From contig PMIG01000300.1 in assembly GCA_003157055.1 (NCBI GenBank), positions 1 to 10,524 of the forward strand: 10,524 bases of DNA, in the 5' to 3' direction. The DNA comes from Bacteroidales bacterium (GTDB lineage Bacteria; Bacteroidota; Bacteroidia; Bacteroidales; VadinHA17). The notes beneath the pieces are model-generated. The model searched no databases and was not told the DNA's origin. It saw only the letters and a program-made list of their open reading frames with translations. The position numbers and the translations under genes were made by a program. Positions 1 to 6,605 of this stretch are shown here, in pieces; position 1 is the stretch's first letter; every line of letters starts with the position of its first letter.

Positions 1-789
1 CTTCAGGTAATCATTTATTGCCTGCCCTGAGAAATGATCAATCACATCTCCTTCTCCTCCTGGACCGGCCCTTTCGACCTGCTTGCCATGCCAACCCTCA
101 AAGAGGGCGTACAACGTCCAGTTGCCTGCTGGAGCTGTCCAGTCAAGTGTCTTTTCGGGTGTCACCTTAGAGGTCAGATTTATTACTTTTCCTGAATCGG
201 AATAAGCAAAAAGGCCATGAACCGGAAGCGATTTTTCAAACCTTATCTGGTCGAGGGCATAAAGCTGAAGGTCTTTGTTTTTTCCAACAGGCTCGATGAG
301 GCTTGAGATCTCAGGCTTTTGTCCTTCAGCCCTTATTAGAGGTGCCTGGATGAACTCAATTTTTTCATTAAGCTTTTCTCCACCCTTGAGAGAATAGGTT
401 TTATAATTGATATTCCTGCATGCATCGGCAGGGTCCACCCATTTTCCTCCAAACGGCCATCCCGATGAGTTGGCAAGGTCAATATCGATTCCGAGCCTTT
501 CTCCCTCCTTCAGGGTATAAGTGAACATATCCATCCATTTGGGAGACAGGTAGTCGATGAATTTATCCTCTTCACCTTTAACTCCATAAATGACTGTCAG
601 CTCAAGCCCGCCAAGACCTGCATCCTTGTACTTTTGCATTGCAGCTGTGAGGTCGGATTGGGAGACAATGCTGCCAGGCCACCACCAGCGTGTCCATGGC
701 CTTGCATTGCGTGTAATCTCAGGCCAGGATAACTGTTGGGCGGATATTGCCTGCGAAAAGAAAAGAATCAGAATCAGAAGTTTTTTCAT
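1..789 (-). CDS. GH106-family alpha-L-rhamnosidase, N-terminal part (cut by the left edge)
   Basis: The reading frame is open from an ATG at 789 to the window edge, giving 263 residues with no stop, so the gene continues to the left. Residues 1-17 are a Sec signal peptide (MKKLLILILFFSQAISA), so the enzyme is exported, probably to the periplasm or outer surface. Three landmarks match the N-terminal part of the GH106 family (Pfam Glyco_hydro_106): RWWWPGS at 34-40, NSSGWPFGG at 107-115, and ERAGPGGEGDVIDHF at 239-253. Family members release terminal alpha-L-rhamnose from pectic and other rhamnosylated glycans, and usually exceed 800 residues, so roughly two thirds of this one is missing. The ATG is preceded by an AT-rich leader without a Shine-Dalgarno sequence, as is common in Bacteroidota. 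A 55-codon remnant ORF lies 70 bp upstream on the same strand and may share its promoter. The family call is firm; the exact linkage cleaved is not visible. No frameshift is seen in the part present. Confidence 0.9.
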   Translation of the reverse strand, partial: MKKLLILILFFSQAISAQQLSWPEITRNARPWTRWWWPGSIVSQSDLTAAMQKYKDAGLGGLELTVIYGVKGEEDKFIDYLSPKWMDMFTYTLKEGERLGIDIDLANSSGWPFGGKWVDPADACRNINYKTYSLKGGEKLNEKIEFIQAPLIRAEGQKPEISSLIEPVGKNKDLQLYALDQIRFEKSLPVHGLFAYSDSGKVINLTSKVTPEKTLDWTAPAGNWTLYALFEGWHGKQVERAGPGGEGDVIDHFSGQAINDYLK

Positions 790-859
790 CGATTTATATA
801 TTTATTTTCTTTTAAACTGACCTGTCATCCGGTCCCTTTTCTTTCTGGTCGTTATGGCC

Positions 860-1027
860 TTATTCAAATGTCAGCTTGTTGTACCGATCGTCAGGGTTTC
901 CATCTATCCGCGGAATCTTGTCTGCCGGGAACTGGAATATTTTAAAAGTGCTGTCAGCCTGTGAGAAATATCTCAATGATAATATTATTAGTCCCGGAAT
1001 GATTAAAAGGGTTCGTGACAATCTCAT
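860..1027 (-). pseudogene. Truncated secreted CBM9-like carbohydrate-binding protein (remnant or very small secreted protein)
   Basis: A 55-codon ORF runs from an ATG at 1027 to a TAA at 860; an in-frame TAA two codons upstream of the ATG fixes the start. Residues 1-24 form a hydrophobic signal peptide. Residues 25-47 read DSTFKIFQFPADKIPRIDGNPDD, split here as DSTFKIFQFPADK (25-37) and IPRIDGNPDD (38-47). From memory this resembles the mature N-terminus of large secreted Bacteroidota proteins with a CBM9-like sugar-binding domain, where a Trp and a long domain follow. Here the frame instead goes straight to RYNKLTFE and stops. The simplest reading is an in-frame internal deletion joining the first codons of such a gene to its last few codons. 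It keeps a good promoter (1051-1080) and is 70 bp upstream of the GH106 gene in the same direction, so it may now act mainly as leader for that gene. An intact short secreted peptide cannot be excluded. Confidence 0.6.
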
Positions 1028-1050
1028 GATTTATGATTGAATATGAAAAA

Positions 1051-1080
1051 CAAATATATTATTTTCTTTGCAATGGTCAA
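1051..1080 (-). promoter_or_regulatory. Bacteroidetes-type promoter for the remnant ORF and GH106 gene
   Basis: On the minus strand TTG at 1080-1078 is followed after exactly 19 bases by TATATTTG at 1058-1051. This matches the -33 TTTG / -7 TAnnTTTG pattern bound by the Bacteroidetes primary sigma factor, except that the first T of the -33 box is A. Transcription would begin near 1044 and leave a leader of about 17 nt before the ATG at 1027. It is the best promoter match found in the window. Confidence 0.6.
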
Positions 1081-1184
1081 TTGGTATCGCACAATCAAAA
1101 AGTGTTTGTAATGTATAGAATATCAGCAAAATAATTATCATTAAACTTATTTAACATTTCAACTCAGGGTAATTGGATTCTTTT

Positions 1185-1196
1185 TGCAAATTTGCA
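1185..1196. promoter_or_regulatory. Perfect 12-bp palindrome just upstream of the GH2 gene
   Basis: TGCAAATTTGCA is a perfect inverted repeat ending 21 bp before the GH2 start codon. Its right half contains CAAATTTG, one base off the TAnnTTTG -7 element, but no -33 TTTG lies at the right distance. It could be an operator or a weak promoter element; an AT-rich palindrome of this length can also arise by chance. Confidence 0.25.
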
Positions 1197-1217
1197 TCTG
1201 TTTATTACATAACCATA

Positions 1218-3965
1218 ATGAAAAGAATATTCCTGCTCACAACAGTCATTTTTAGTTTTCTTAGCGCTTACTCACAGAAAACCGAGATAGTCTACCTGTC
1301 GGGTACCGATAAGGACCATACTGTACAATGGGATTTTTTCTGCACAAGCGGGCGCAACAGCGGAGTCTGGAGCAAGATTGCCGTTCCCTCAAACTGGGAG
1401 CTTCAGGGGTACGGAGCTTATCATTATGGCAAGACCGACATGATTGCAAATGAGAAAGGTCTCTATAAATATAATTTTACTGTTCCGGTAAAATGGGAGA
1501 AGAAAAAAGTTTTCATTGTATTCGAAGGCTCCATGACCGATACCGATGTTAAAATCAATGGCAAATCTGCCGGCCCCGTTCACCAGGGGGCGTTTTACAG
1601 GTTCAAATACGACATCTCTGAACTTCTTAATTTCAAGGGGAACAATACTCTTGAGGTGACCGTCAGCAAAGAATCAGCGAACGAGAGTGTCAACAGGGCC
1701 GAAAGGATTTCCGACTTCTGGGTCTTCGGCGGAATATTCCGTCCGGTTTACATGGAGGCAGTTCCGGTTCAGTTCATTGACCGTCTTGCAATAGATGCAA
1801 AGGCAGACGGCACTTTTAACATGGATGTTTTTACAGCAGGTGCCGGGAAGGCCGGGAATGTTATTGCCCAGGTTCAGACTACTGATGGAAAGCCTATTGG
1901 AAAACCCATATCCATGGCGGTCGATCCTTCAGGCAAAACGACTATTAAAGGTTCATTTTCAAACCCTTTGACATGGAACCCGGAATTTCCAAACATGTAT
2001 CAGGTACTTGTTTCAATAAATGCTGGCAAAAAACAGGTTCATCAGCTGACTCAGAAATTCGGGTTCAGAACTGTCGAGCTGAAGGAAAGAGACGGAATTT
2101 ATGTAAATGGTAAAAAGATAATGTTTAAGGGTGTCTGCAGGCATACATTCTGGCCCTCATCGGGAAGGACGAGCAGCAAGCATCTTGCTATTGATGATAT
2201 CAAACTCATGAAGGATATGAACATGAACGCCGTAAGGATGAGCCACTATCCTCCCGACCAGTATTTCCTTGACATATGCGACTCAATGGGAATATTTGTC
2301 CTTGATGAGCTGGCGGGATGGCAGAAATTTTATGATACTCCAACTGCAAAACGTCTTGTTAAGGAGATGGTTGAGCGTGATGTAAATCATCCTTCAATTG
2401 TTTTATGGGATAATGGAAATGAAGGCGGATTCAATAAGGATGTCAGGGGCGATTATGCCCTATATGACCCTCAGAAAAGAACAGTTATCGAGCCCTGGTC
2501 AATAATAAACGGAACGAATACAAAGCATTATCCGGGATACAAATATGTTGAGAATGCCCTGAATAACGGGAAGGAAATATTCTTTCCAACTGAATTTCTT
2601 CATGGACTGTATGACGGAGGTCATGGAGCCGGCCTTGAAGACGAATGGAACCTGATGCTCTCCAAACCATTATCTGCAGGAGCCTTCTTCTGGGTCTTTG
2701 CCGATGAAGGTGTTGAACGGAAAGACAAAAATGATTCGATTGACACTGACGGGAATCATGCCCCTGACGGAATACTTGGTCCCTATCATGAGAAGGAGGG
2801 CAGTTTTTATACCATCAGGGAAATATGGTCGCCTGTTCAGTTCAAACCTGTCTCAATGAATGCAGATTTCAATGGGAAATTTGAAATTAAGAACTACTAT
2901 TTATACACTAATCTCAGCAGTTGTAAATATTCATGGGATCTGGTAAAGTATGATAAATCTTTCCCGTCATTCCAGGAGATAAAAAAATCAGGAACGATCA
3001 GCTCTCCCGATATTGTACCAGGGGCAAGCGGTCAGCTTACTGCAGATCTGCCGGCAGACTGGAAAAGCTACGATGTTCTCTACCTGACTGCTGTTGACCA
3101 GTATGGAAAGCTGATAAATACATGGTCGTGGAACATTACTGATCCTGCAGACTTCATTTCAAGAAATATTCTTCCCGGGAACGATAAGGTTACTGCAGTT
3201 GAACACGATACCCTGCTGGTACTTTCGTCCGGCGGTAAAGAGGTTACATTCAGCAAAAAATCAGGATTGATAACAGGAATTAAAAGCAATAGTAAACTAT
3301 TATCATTCAGCAATGGACCAAGGTTTACAGGCTTCACGGCACAATTCATTTCAATGAAAAACTACAGCAAAGGTGATAATTATGTTGTTGAGGAATTCTT
3401 CGGAAACGGATGTCATGCAAACTGGACAATGATGCCTGGTGGATGGATGAAGCTTGATTTCGACTACACACTGACTGGTACATTTGATTATGCCGGAATC
3501 ACTTTCTCATATCCTGAAAACCTGGTAATAGGAGCAAAGCTGATGGCAAACGGACCATACCATGTATGGAAGAACAGGCTGAAGGGACCAGAGTTCGGTA
3601 TCTTTGATAAGAAATACAATAATACCATTACCGGTGAAAGCTGGGATTATCCTGAGTTCAAGGGTTATTATTCAAACCTGTATGCAGTAGAACTCCAGAC
3701 AAGTGAGGTGCCATTTACGGTCGTCTCTGCAACAAAAGACCTCTTCCTGCATCTCTATACTCCGGGAGAGGCTAGGTACTCAAAAACAGGCGTCAGCGGA
3801 GAATTGAACCCTCCTTTCCCTGATGGTAACATATCATTCCTTCATGCGATAAGCCCGATAGGTACGAAGTTCACAAAAGCTGATGCAGAAGGACCACAGA
3901 GTCAGAAGAATGTGTTTAATGGAGAGACTTTACGAGGTACCTTGTACTTCAGGTTTGGTGAGTAA
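1218..3965 (+). CDS. Secreted glycoside hydrolase family 2 enzyme (beta-galactosidase/beta-glucuronidase-like)
   Basis: The product is 915 residues. The ATG at 1218 is chosen because it opens a clear signal peptide (MKRIFLLTTVIFSFLSAYSQ); a TTG 45 bases upstream in frame would put charged and polar residues in front of it. Domains in order: GH2 sugar-binding jelly roll (about 40-180, with FGGIFRPV at 170-177), Ig-like domain (about 180-285), TIM barrel (about 290-540), a further Ig-like segment (about 545-645), and a C-terminal beta-sandwich resembling the beta-galactosidase small-chain domain (about 660-915, with GPYHVWKNRLKG at 779-790). Catalytic candidates are E402 in NGNEGG (acid/base) and E459 in PTEFLHG (nucleophile); SHYP at 342-345 is the usual barrel signature. 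The acid/base context WDNGNEGG departs from the classical WSLGNE. The enzyme would act outside the cytoplasm on a terminal sugar. GH2 includes galactosidases, glucuronidases, mannosidases and arabinopyranosidases, and the sequence does not decide among them. It is divergent from the GH106 gene and convergent with the acyltransferase gene. Confidence 0.92.
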   Translation: MKRIFLLTTVIFSFLSAYSQKTEIVYLSGTDKDHTVQWDFFCTSGRNSGVWSKIAVPSNWELQGYGAYHYGKTDMIANEKGLYKYNFTVPVKWEKKKVFIVFEGSMTDTDVKINGKSAGPVHQGAFYRFKYDISELLNFKGNNTLEVTVSKESANESVNRAERISDFWVFGGIFRPVYMEAVPVQFIDRLAIDAKADGTFNMDVFTAGAGKAGNVIAQVQTTDGKPIGKPISMAVDPSGKTTIKGSFSNPLTWNPEFPNMYQVLVSINAGKKQVHQLTQKFGFRTVELKERDGIYVNGKKIMFKGVCRHTFWPSSGRTSSKHLAIDDIKLMKDMNMNAVRMSHYPPDQYFLDICDSMGIFVLDELAGWQKFYDTPTAKRLVKEMVERDVNHPSIVLWDNGNEGGFNKDVRGDYALYDPQKRTVIEPWSIINGTNTKHYPGYKYVENALNNGKEIFFPTEFLHGLYDGGHGAGLEDEWNLMLSKPLSAGAFFWVFADEGVERKDKNDSIDTDGNHAPDGILGPYHEKEGSFYTIREIWSPVQFKPVSMNADFNGKFEIKNYYLYTNLSSCKYSWDLVKYDKSFPSFQEIKKSGTISSPDIVPGASGQLTADLPADWKSYDVLYLTAVDQYGKLINTWSWNITDPADFISRNILPGNDKVTAVEHDTLLVLSSGGKEVTFSKKSGLITGIKSNSKLLSFSNGPRFTGFTAQFISMKNYSKGDNYVVEEFFGNGCHANWTMMPGGWMKLDFDYTLTGTFDYAGITFSYPENLVIGAKLMANGPYHVWKNRLKGPEFGIFDKKYNNTITGESWDYPEFKGYYSNLYAVELQTSEVPFTVVSATKDLFLHLYTPGEARYSKTGVSGELNPPFPDGNISFLHAISPIGTKFTKADAEGPQSQKNVFNGETLRGTLYFRFGE

Positions 3966-3981
3966 GTGAGATATTGTTAAT

Positions 3982-4001
3982 AAGTGTATTTTTACACTTT
4001 T
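3982..4001. terminator. Small hairpin between convergent genes, possible bidirectional terminator
   Basis: AAGTGTA (3982-3988) and TACACTT (3993-3999) form a 7-bp stem with a TTTT loop, and the T-run at 3998-4001 follows on the plus strand. It starts 17 bp after the GH2 stop and sits 12 bp from the stop of the convergent acyltransferase gene. The stem is A/T-rich and the T-run short, so termination strength is doubtful. Confidence 0.5.
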
Positions 4002-4012
4002 AAAAATATTTT

Positions 4013-5113
4013 CTATTTATAAAGGAAATAGAGGAATAGCCAGGCAATAGTGACAACGCCGATAGCATCTACAAGCGATGCCCAGTTCTCTGGGAGAAAT
4101 GACTCAACTCCTCCAAAGAAGAACTTTGTTGCAGACCTTAAGTTTATGATTCTTTCTGCCATATAAATGGTAATGGGGTTCATTCCGATAACAACAAAGA
4201 AGAAAGCCCATTTCCGGTAATTCCACACATCGATTATCAGGTAGAATAGAGAGAAAAGAATAAGGCTCAGTCCACCGACAAAGCATACAAATGAGCTGGT
4301 CCACAGATTCTTATTGATAGGAAAGAAGATATTCCAGACCTTCCCGATAACCATCAGGAGGATGGCAGCTATGACCATAAAGAGCACTCTCTTCAAAGGT
4401 TTATCCTTCAGGTAATCAGACAACAGGAATTCGCCGGTGAACATCCCAAGAAGAGCGGTTCCGATAGCGGGGATAGTGCTTAGCAATCCTTCAGGATCGT
4501 GATCTCCGAGATATAGCTTGCCAGGCATCAGCAGCCTGTCGATGTAGCTTGTAAGATTACCCTCTCTCGAGTAGATATCTGCCGCGCCAAAGTGGTGAGC
4601 CGGGAAGATAAGGAGCAGAAGCCAGTACCCGATAAGAAGTGCACATAACCAGATTATTCTTGTATTTCTTTTTGTATTCATAAAAATAAGCGCACCAAAC
4701 ATCCAGGCAAGACCAATCCTGCCAAGCACACTTCCGTAACGAAGCTCTCCCAGCCGTAAGTTCACTGCATTATTATATAGTATCCCAAGAAGCACCAGTA
4801 TCAGTCCCCGGAATATGACATGCTTATATATCGATGCTCTGCTACCGTTCTTTTCAATTCTTTTTGCAAGTGAAAAGGGGAATGAGATTCCGGCAATAAA
4901 AAGGAAGAGAGGGAAGATCATATCGTAAAAATGGAATCCGTGCCATGGCACATGATCGAGCTGCCCTGTCCACCACTGAAGAAAAGGCCAGCCAGTAATA
5001 GTCGCGAGTGAAATGAAGATGCCTTCACCACCCATTATCCAGAACATATCGAAACCGCGAAGGGCATCAAGCGAGTAAAGCCTTTTTGAAGGAGATTTTG
5101 TTTCGTTTTCCAT
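4013..5113 (-). CDS. DUF5009/HGSNAT-like multi-pass membrane acyltransferase
   Basis: This 366-residue protein has a short polar N-terminus and about ten hydrophobic segments (roughly 21-39, 62-82, 97-117, 128-146, 152-171, 211-230, 242-262, 272-293, 301-320, 346-365), placing it in the inner membrane. YSLDALRGFDMFWIMGG at 13-29 is typical of DUF5009 and the related heparan-alpha-glucosaminide N-acetyltransferase (HGSNAT) family. DHVPWHGFHFYDMIFP at 53-68 aligns with the family segment carrying the proposed acetyl-accepting histidine, here H54. HDPEGLLSTIPAIGT (205-219) and PINKNLWTSS (265-274) are further family landmarks. HGSNAT moves acetyl from cytosolic acetyl-CoA across a membrane to terminal glucosamine; the bacterial role is inferred and the acceptor unknown. 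Length fits the family and all landmarks are present, so the gene looks functional. The ATG at 5113 is preceded by a promoter-like sequence (5149-5179) and no Shine-Dalgarno. It is convergent with the GH2 gene, so not co-transcribed with it. Confidence 0.88.
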   Translation of the reverse strand: MENETKSPSKRLYSLDALRGFDMFWIMGGEGIFISLATITGWPFLQWWTGQLDHVPWHGFHFYDMIFPLFLFIAGISFPFSLAKRIEKNGSRASIYKHVIFRGLILVLLGILYNNAVNLRLGELRYGSVLGRIGLAWMFGALIFMNTKRNTRIIWLCALLIGYWLLLLIFPAHHFGAADIYSREGNLTSYIDRLLMPGKLYLGDHDPEGLLSTIPAIGTALLGMFTGEFLLSDYLKDKPLKRVLFMVIAAILLMVIGKVWNIFFPINKNLWTSSFVCFVGGLSLILFSLFYLIIDVWNYRKWAFFFVVIGMNPITIYMAERIINLRSATKFFFGGVESFLPENWASLVDAIGVVTIAWLFLYFLYK

Positions 5114-5148
5114 ATTAAGCTTATCTTGATAAATATCGGGTAAAATAT

Positions 5149-5179
5149 CAAATATTTATCAGACTATGAAAGAAGCAGA
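5149..5179 (-). promoter_or_regulatory. Probable Bacteroidetes-type promoter of the acyltransferase gene
   Basis: On the minus strand TCTG (5179-5176) and AATATTTG (5156-5149) are separated by 19 bases. Each differs by one base from TTTG and TAnnTTTG. The predicted start near 5142 gives a leader of about 29 nt. The remainder of the 259-bp divergent spacer (5114-5372) holds no credible gene. On the plus strand TTTATTTG at 5326-5333 is one base off a -7 box for the following gene, but lacks a well-spaced -33 partner. Confidence 0.4.
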
Positions 5180-5372
5180 TAAGTTTTTTGCGAACTGCAT
5201 CCTTTTCAGGCGAGAACCATGGACTCAGATGTAATGCAGAGCAGATGCGATACCTGCCTTATTCTGGGATATTGAAGAGTTGTTTTTACAGTTTGTGTTT
5301 TTATTCTGATTTACCAAACTTAAATTTTATTTGTATCTTCATCCTGGCAGCGTATTTTCCAGAAAATGTACT

Positions 5373-6524
5373 ATGAATAAGTCATTCATATTAATCTTAA
5401 AGAGCTATAACCGAAATAAAACAGCATCCTTTGGTTTAGTGGTTACTTTTCTGTTTATCATAAATTACTCTGCATATACGCAGGTGCTTCGCGATACATT
5501 GTGGGTACGGCAGACAAAAGAGTGTATGGGACATATTTATAACTATCAGTTCAGTGAGGCTGAAGAAATATGCAACCAGATCGGGGCCGCCTTTCCTGAT
5601 TCTCCGGTTCCTCCATTGATCAGTGGAATGATAATTTACTGGAAGAATTTCCCTCTCCTGCCATCATCCCCGGAGCGCGATTCATATGAGAGTGAACTGA
5701 AGCTGAGCATTTCAATTTCCGAAAAAAACAGTCCCAAACCCGATGATGAGGCAGAGTACCTGCTGGCCGATTTATGTGCAAGGGGTTTGCTGCTGGTTTT
5801 TTATTCCGATAACGACCTGAGCAGTGAAGTCATTCCTATGGCTGCAGGAACTTATCATTTACTGAGGGAATCATTCGACTATATATCAGTATATCCTGAT
5901 TTCCGCTTTTTCACAGGCCTCTATAATTATTACAGGGAGAAGTACCCTGCGATGCACCCTGTATACAAGGCTTTTGCCTTACTTTTTCCACCCGGAGATG
6001 CAAACAAGGGACTTGCAGAGCTTCAGAAAGCATCCAATGAGGGTATTGTTCTTGATGCTGAGGCAGGCTCCATCCTGTCATGGATCTATTCCGGATATGA
6101 GTATGATTATGAAAAATCCCTGACATATAGCAGGCTGCTTTATGAAAAATATCCCGGCAATTCCAGTTATCTGGCAAATTATATTAAATTTCTGCTGTTT
6201 GTAAAACAATATGATGAGGCTGAAAAACTTATCTTATCGACCGGGAGAAGGATGAATAATGCATTCTTCAGGGCACAGGTTATAGTTTTTAACGGAATCC
6301 TGAAGGAAAAAAAGTACAGGGACATGTCGGCAGCTTCAGAGTACTACAGGGAAGGACTAAATGCTCTGGTTCCATTCAGTGATTTCGGGAATGAATATTC
6401 TGCCTACGCCTGCTATGGACTGAGCCGCGTTTTTGCGGCAGATAAAACAGGAGACCTGAAAAGAAAATTCCGCAAGGAGGCTAACCGTCTTGCAGAATTC
6501 AGGCATATGAACTTTGAAAAATGA
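5373..6524 (+). CDS. Exported helical-repeat (TPR-like) protein of unknown function
   Basis: The product is 383 residues. The ATG at 5373 is used; an in-frame TTG at 5331 would only add unconvincing residues, and the ATG at 5366 runs into a stop after four codons. Residues 18-37 (ASFGLVVTFLFIINYSAYTQ) form a hydrophobic export signal after a longer than usual basic N-region, so the protein is periplasmic or anchored. The rest is helical with TPR-like pairs: 52-75 (YNYQFSEAEEICNQI), 226-262 (a Tyr-rich pair ending in LLYEKYPGN), and 264-292 (YLANYIKFLLFVKQYDEAEKL). The centre reads FFTGLYNYYREKYP (179-192) then FPPGDANKGLAELQKAS (205-221), a pattern recalling the middle of eukaryotic TTC39/Iml2 proteins; that likeness is from memory. 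No catalytic motif is seen. It stands alone between a divergent acyltransferase gene and the oxidoreductase gene 81 bp downstream. A scaffolding role is plausible but unproven. Confidence 0.75.
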   Translation: MNKSFILILKSYNRNKTASFGLVVTFLFIINYSAYTQVLRDTLWVRQTKECMGHIYNYQFSEAEEICNQIGAAFPDSPVPPLISGMIIYWKNFPLLPSSPERDSYESELKLSISISEKNSPKPDDEAEYLLADLCARGLLLVFYSDNDLSSEVIPMAAGTYHLLRESFDYISVYPDFRFFTGLYNYYREKYPAMHPVYKAFALLFPPGDANKGLAELQKASNEGIVLDAEAGSILSWIYSGYEYDYEKSLTYSRLLYEKYPGNSSYLANYIKFLLFVKQYDEAEKLILSTGRRMNNAFFRAQVIVFNGILKEKKYRDMSAASEYYREGLNALVPFSDFGNEYSAYACYGLSRVFAADKTGDLKRKFRKEANRLAEFRHMNFEK

Positions 6525-6539
6525 ATTCAGTGCAATTAA

Positions 6540-6570
6540 TTAGCCCTCCTTTAGTTGGGATGAGGGTTAA
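6540..6570. repeat. Hairpin between the TPR-like gene and the oxidoreductase gene
   Basis: TTAGCCCTC (6540-6548) pairs with GAGGGTTAA (6562-6570), nine pairs including one G-T, around a 13-nt loop. It starts 15 bp after the TPR-like stop. No T-run follows on either strand, so it is not a classical intrinsic terminator. It could be an mRNA 3'-end stabiliser, a leader structure or a small repeat. Confidence 0.45.
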
Positions 6571-6605
6571 ATACATTAATAATTAGTACATTAACTTATA
6601 GAACT

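Noticed and set aside
590..945. Two overlapping plus-strand ORFs
   Set aside because: Mostly antisense to the GH106 gene and the remnant ORF, with no signal, no motif and biased low-complexity composition; the minus-strand reading is clearly the coding one.
1173..1217. TTG-initiated 15-residue extension of the GH2 protein
   Set aside because: It would bury the signal peptide, and the ATG at 1218 gives a standard Sec leader.
4013..5113. Assigning the membrane protein to general acyltransferase-3 (O-antigen acetylase)
   Set aside because: The LDALRGFDMFWI, DHVPWHG and PINKNLWTSS landmarks fit the DUF5009/HGSNAT branch better.
5331..5372. TTG-initiated extension of the TPR-like protein
   Set aside because: Adds 14 residues before a normal leader, overlaps a possible -7 element, and the ATG at 5373 is a better start.
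5188..5376. 62-codon plus-strand ORF in the divergent spacer
   Set aside because: Starts with TTG, has no recognisable motif, overlaps the putative promoter region and runs into the next gene in another frame.
6540..6570. Calling the 6540 hairpin an intrinsic terminator
   Set aside because: No T-run follows the stem on either strand and the loop is 13 nt, so it is recorded only as a hairpin.
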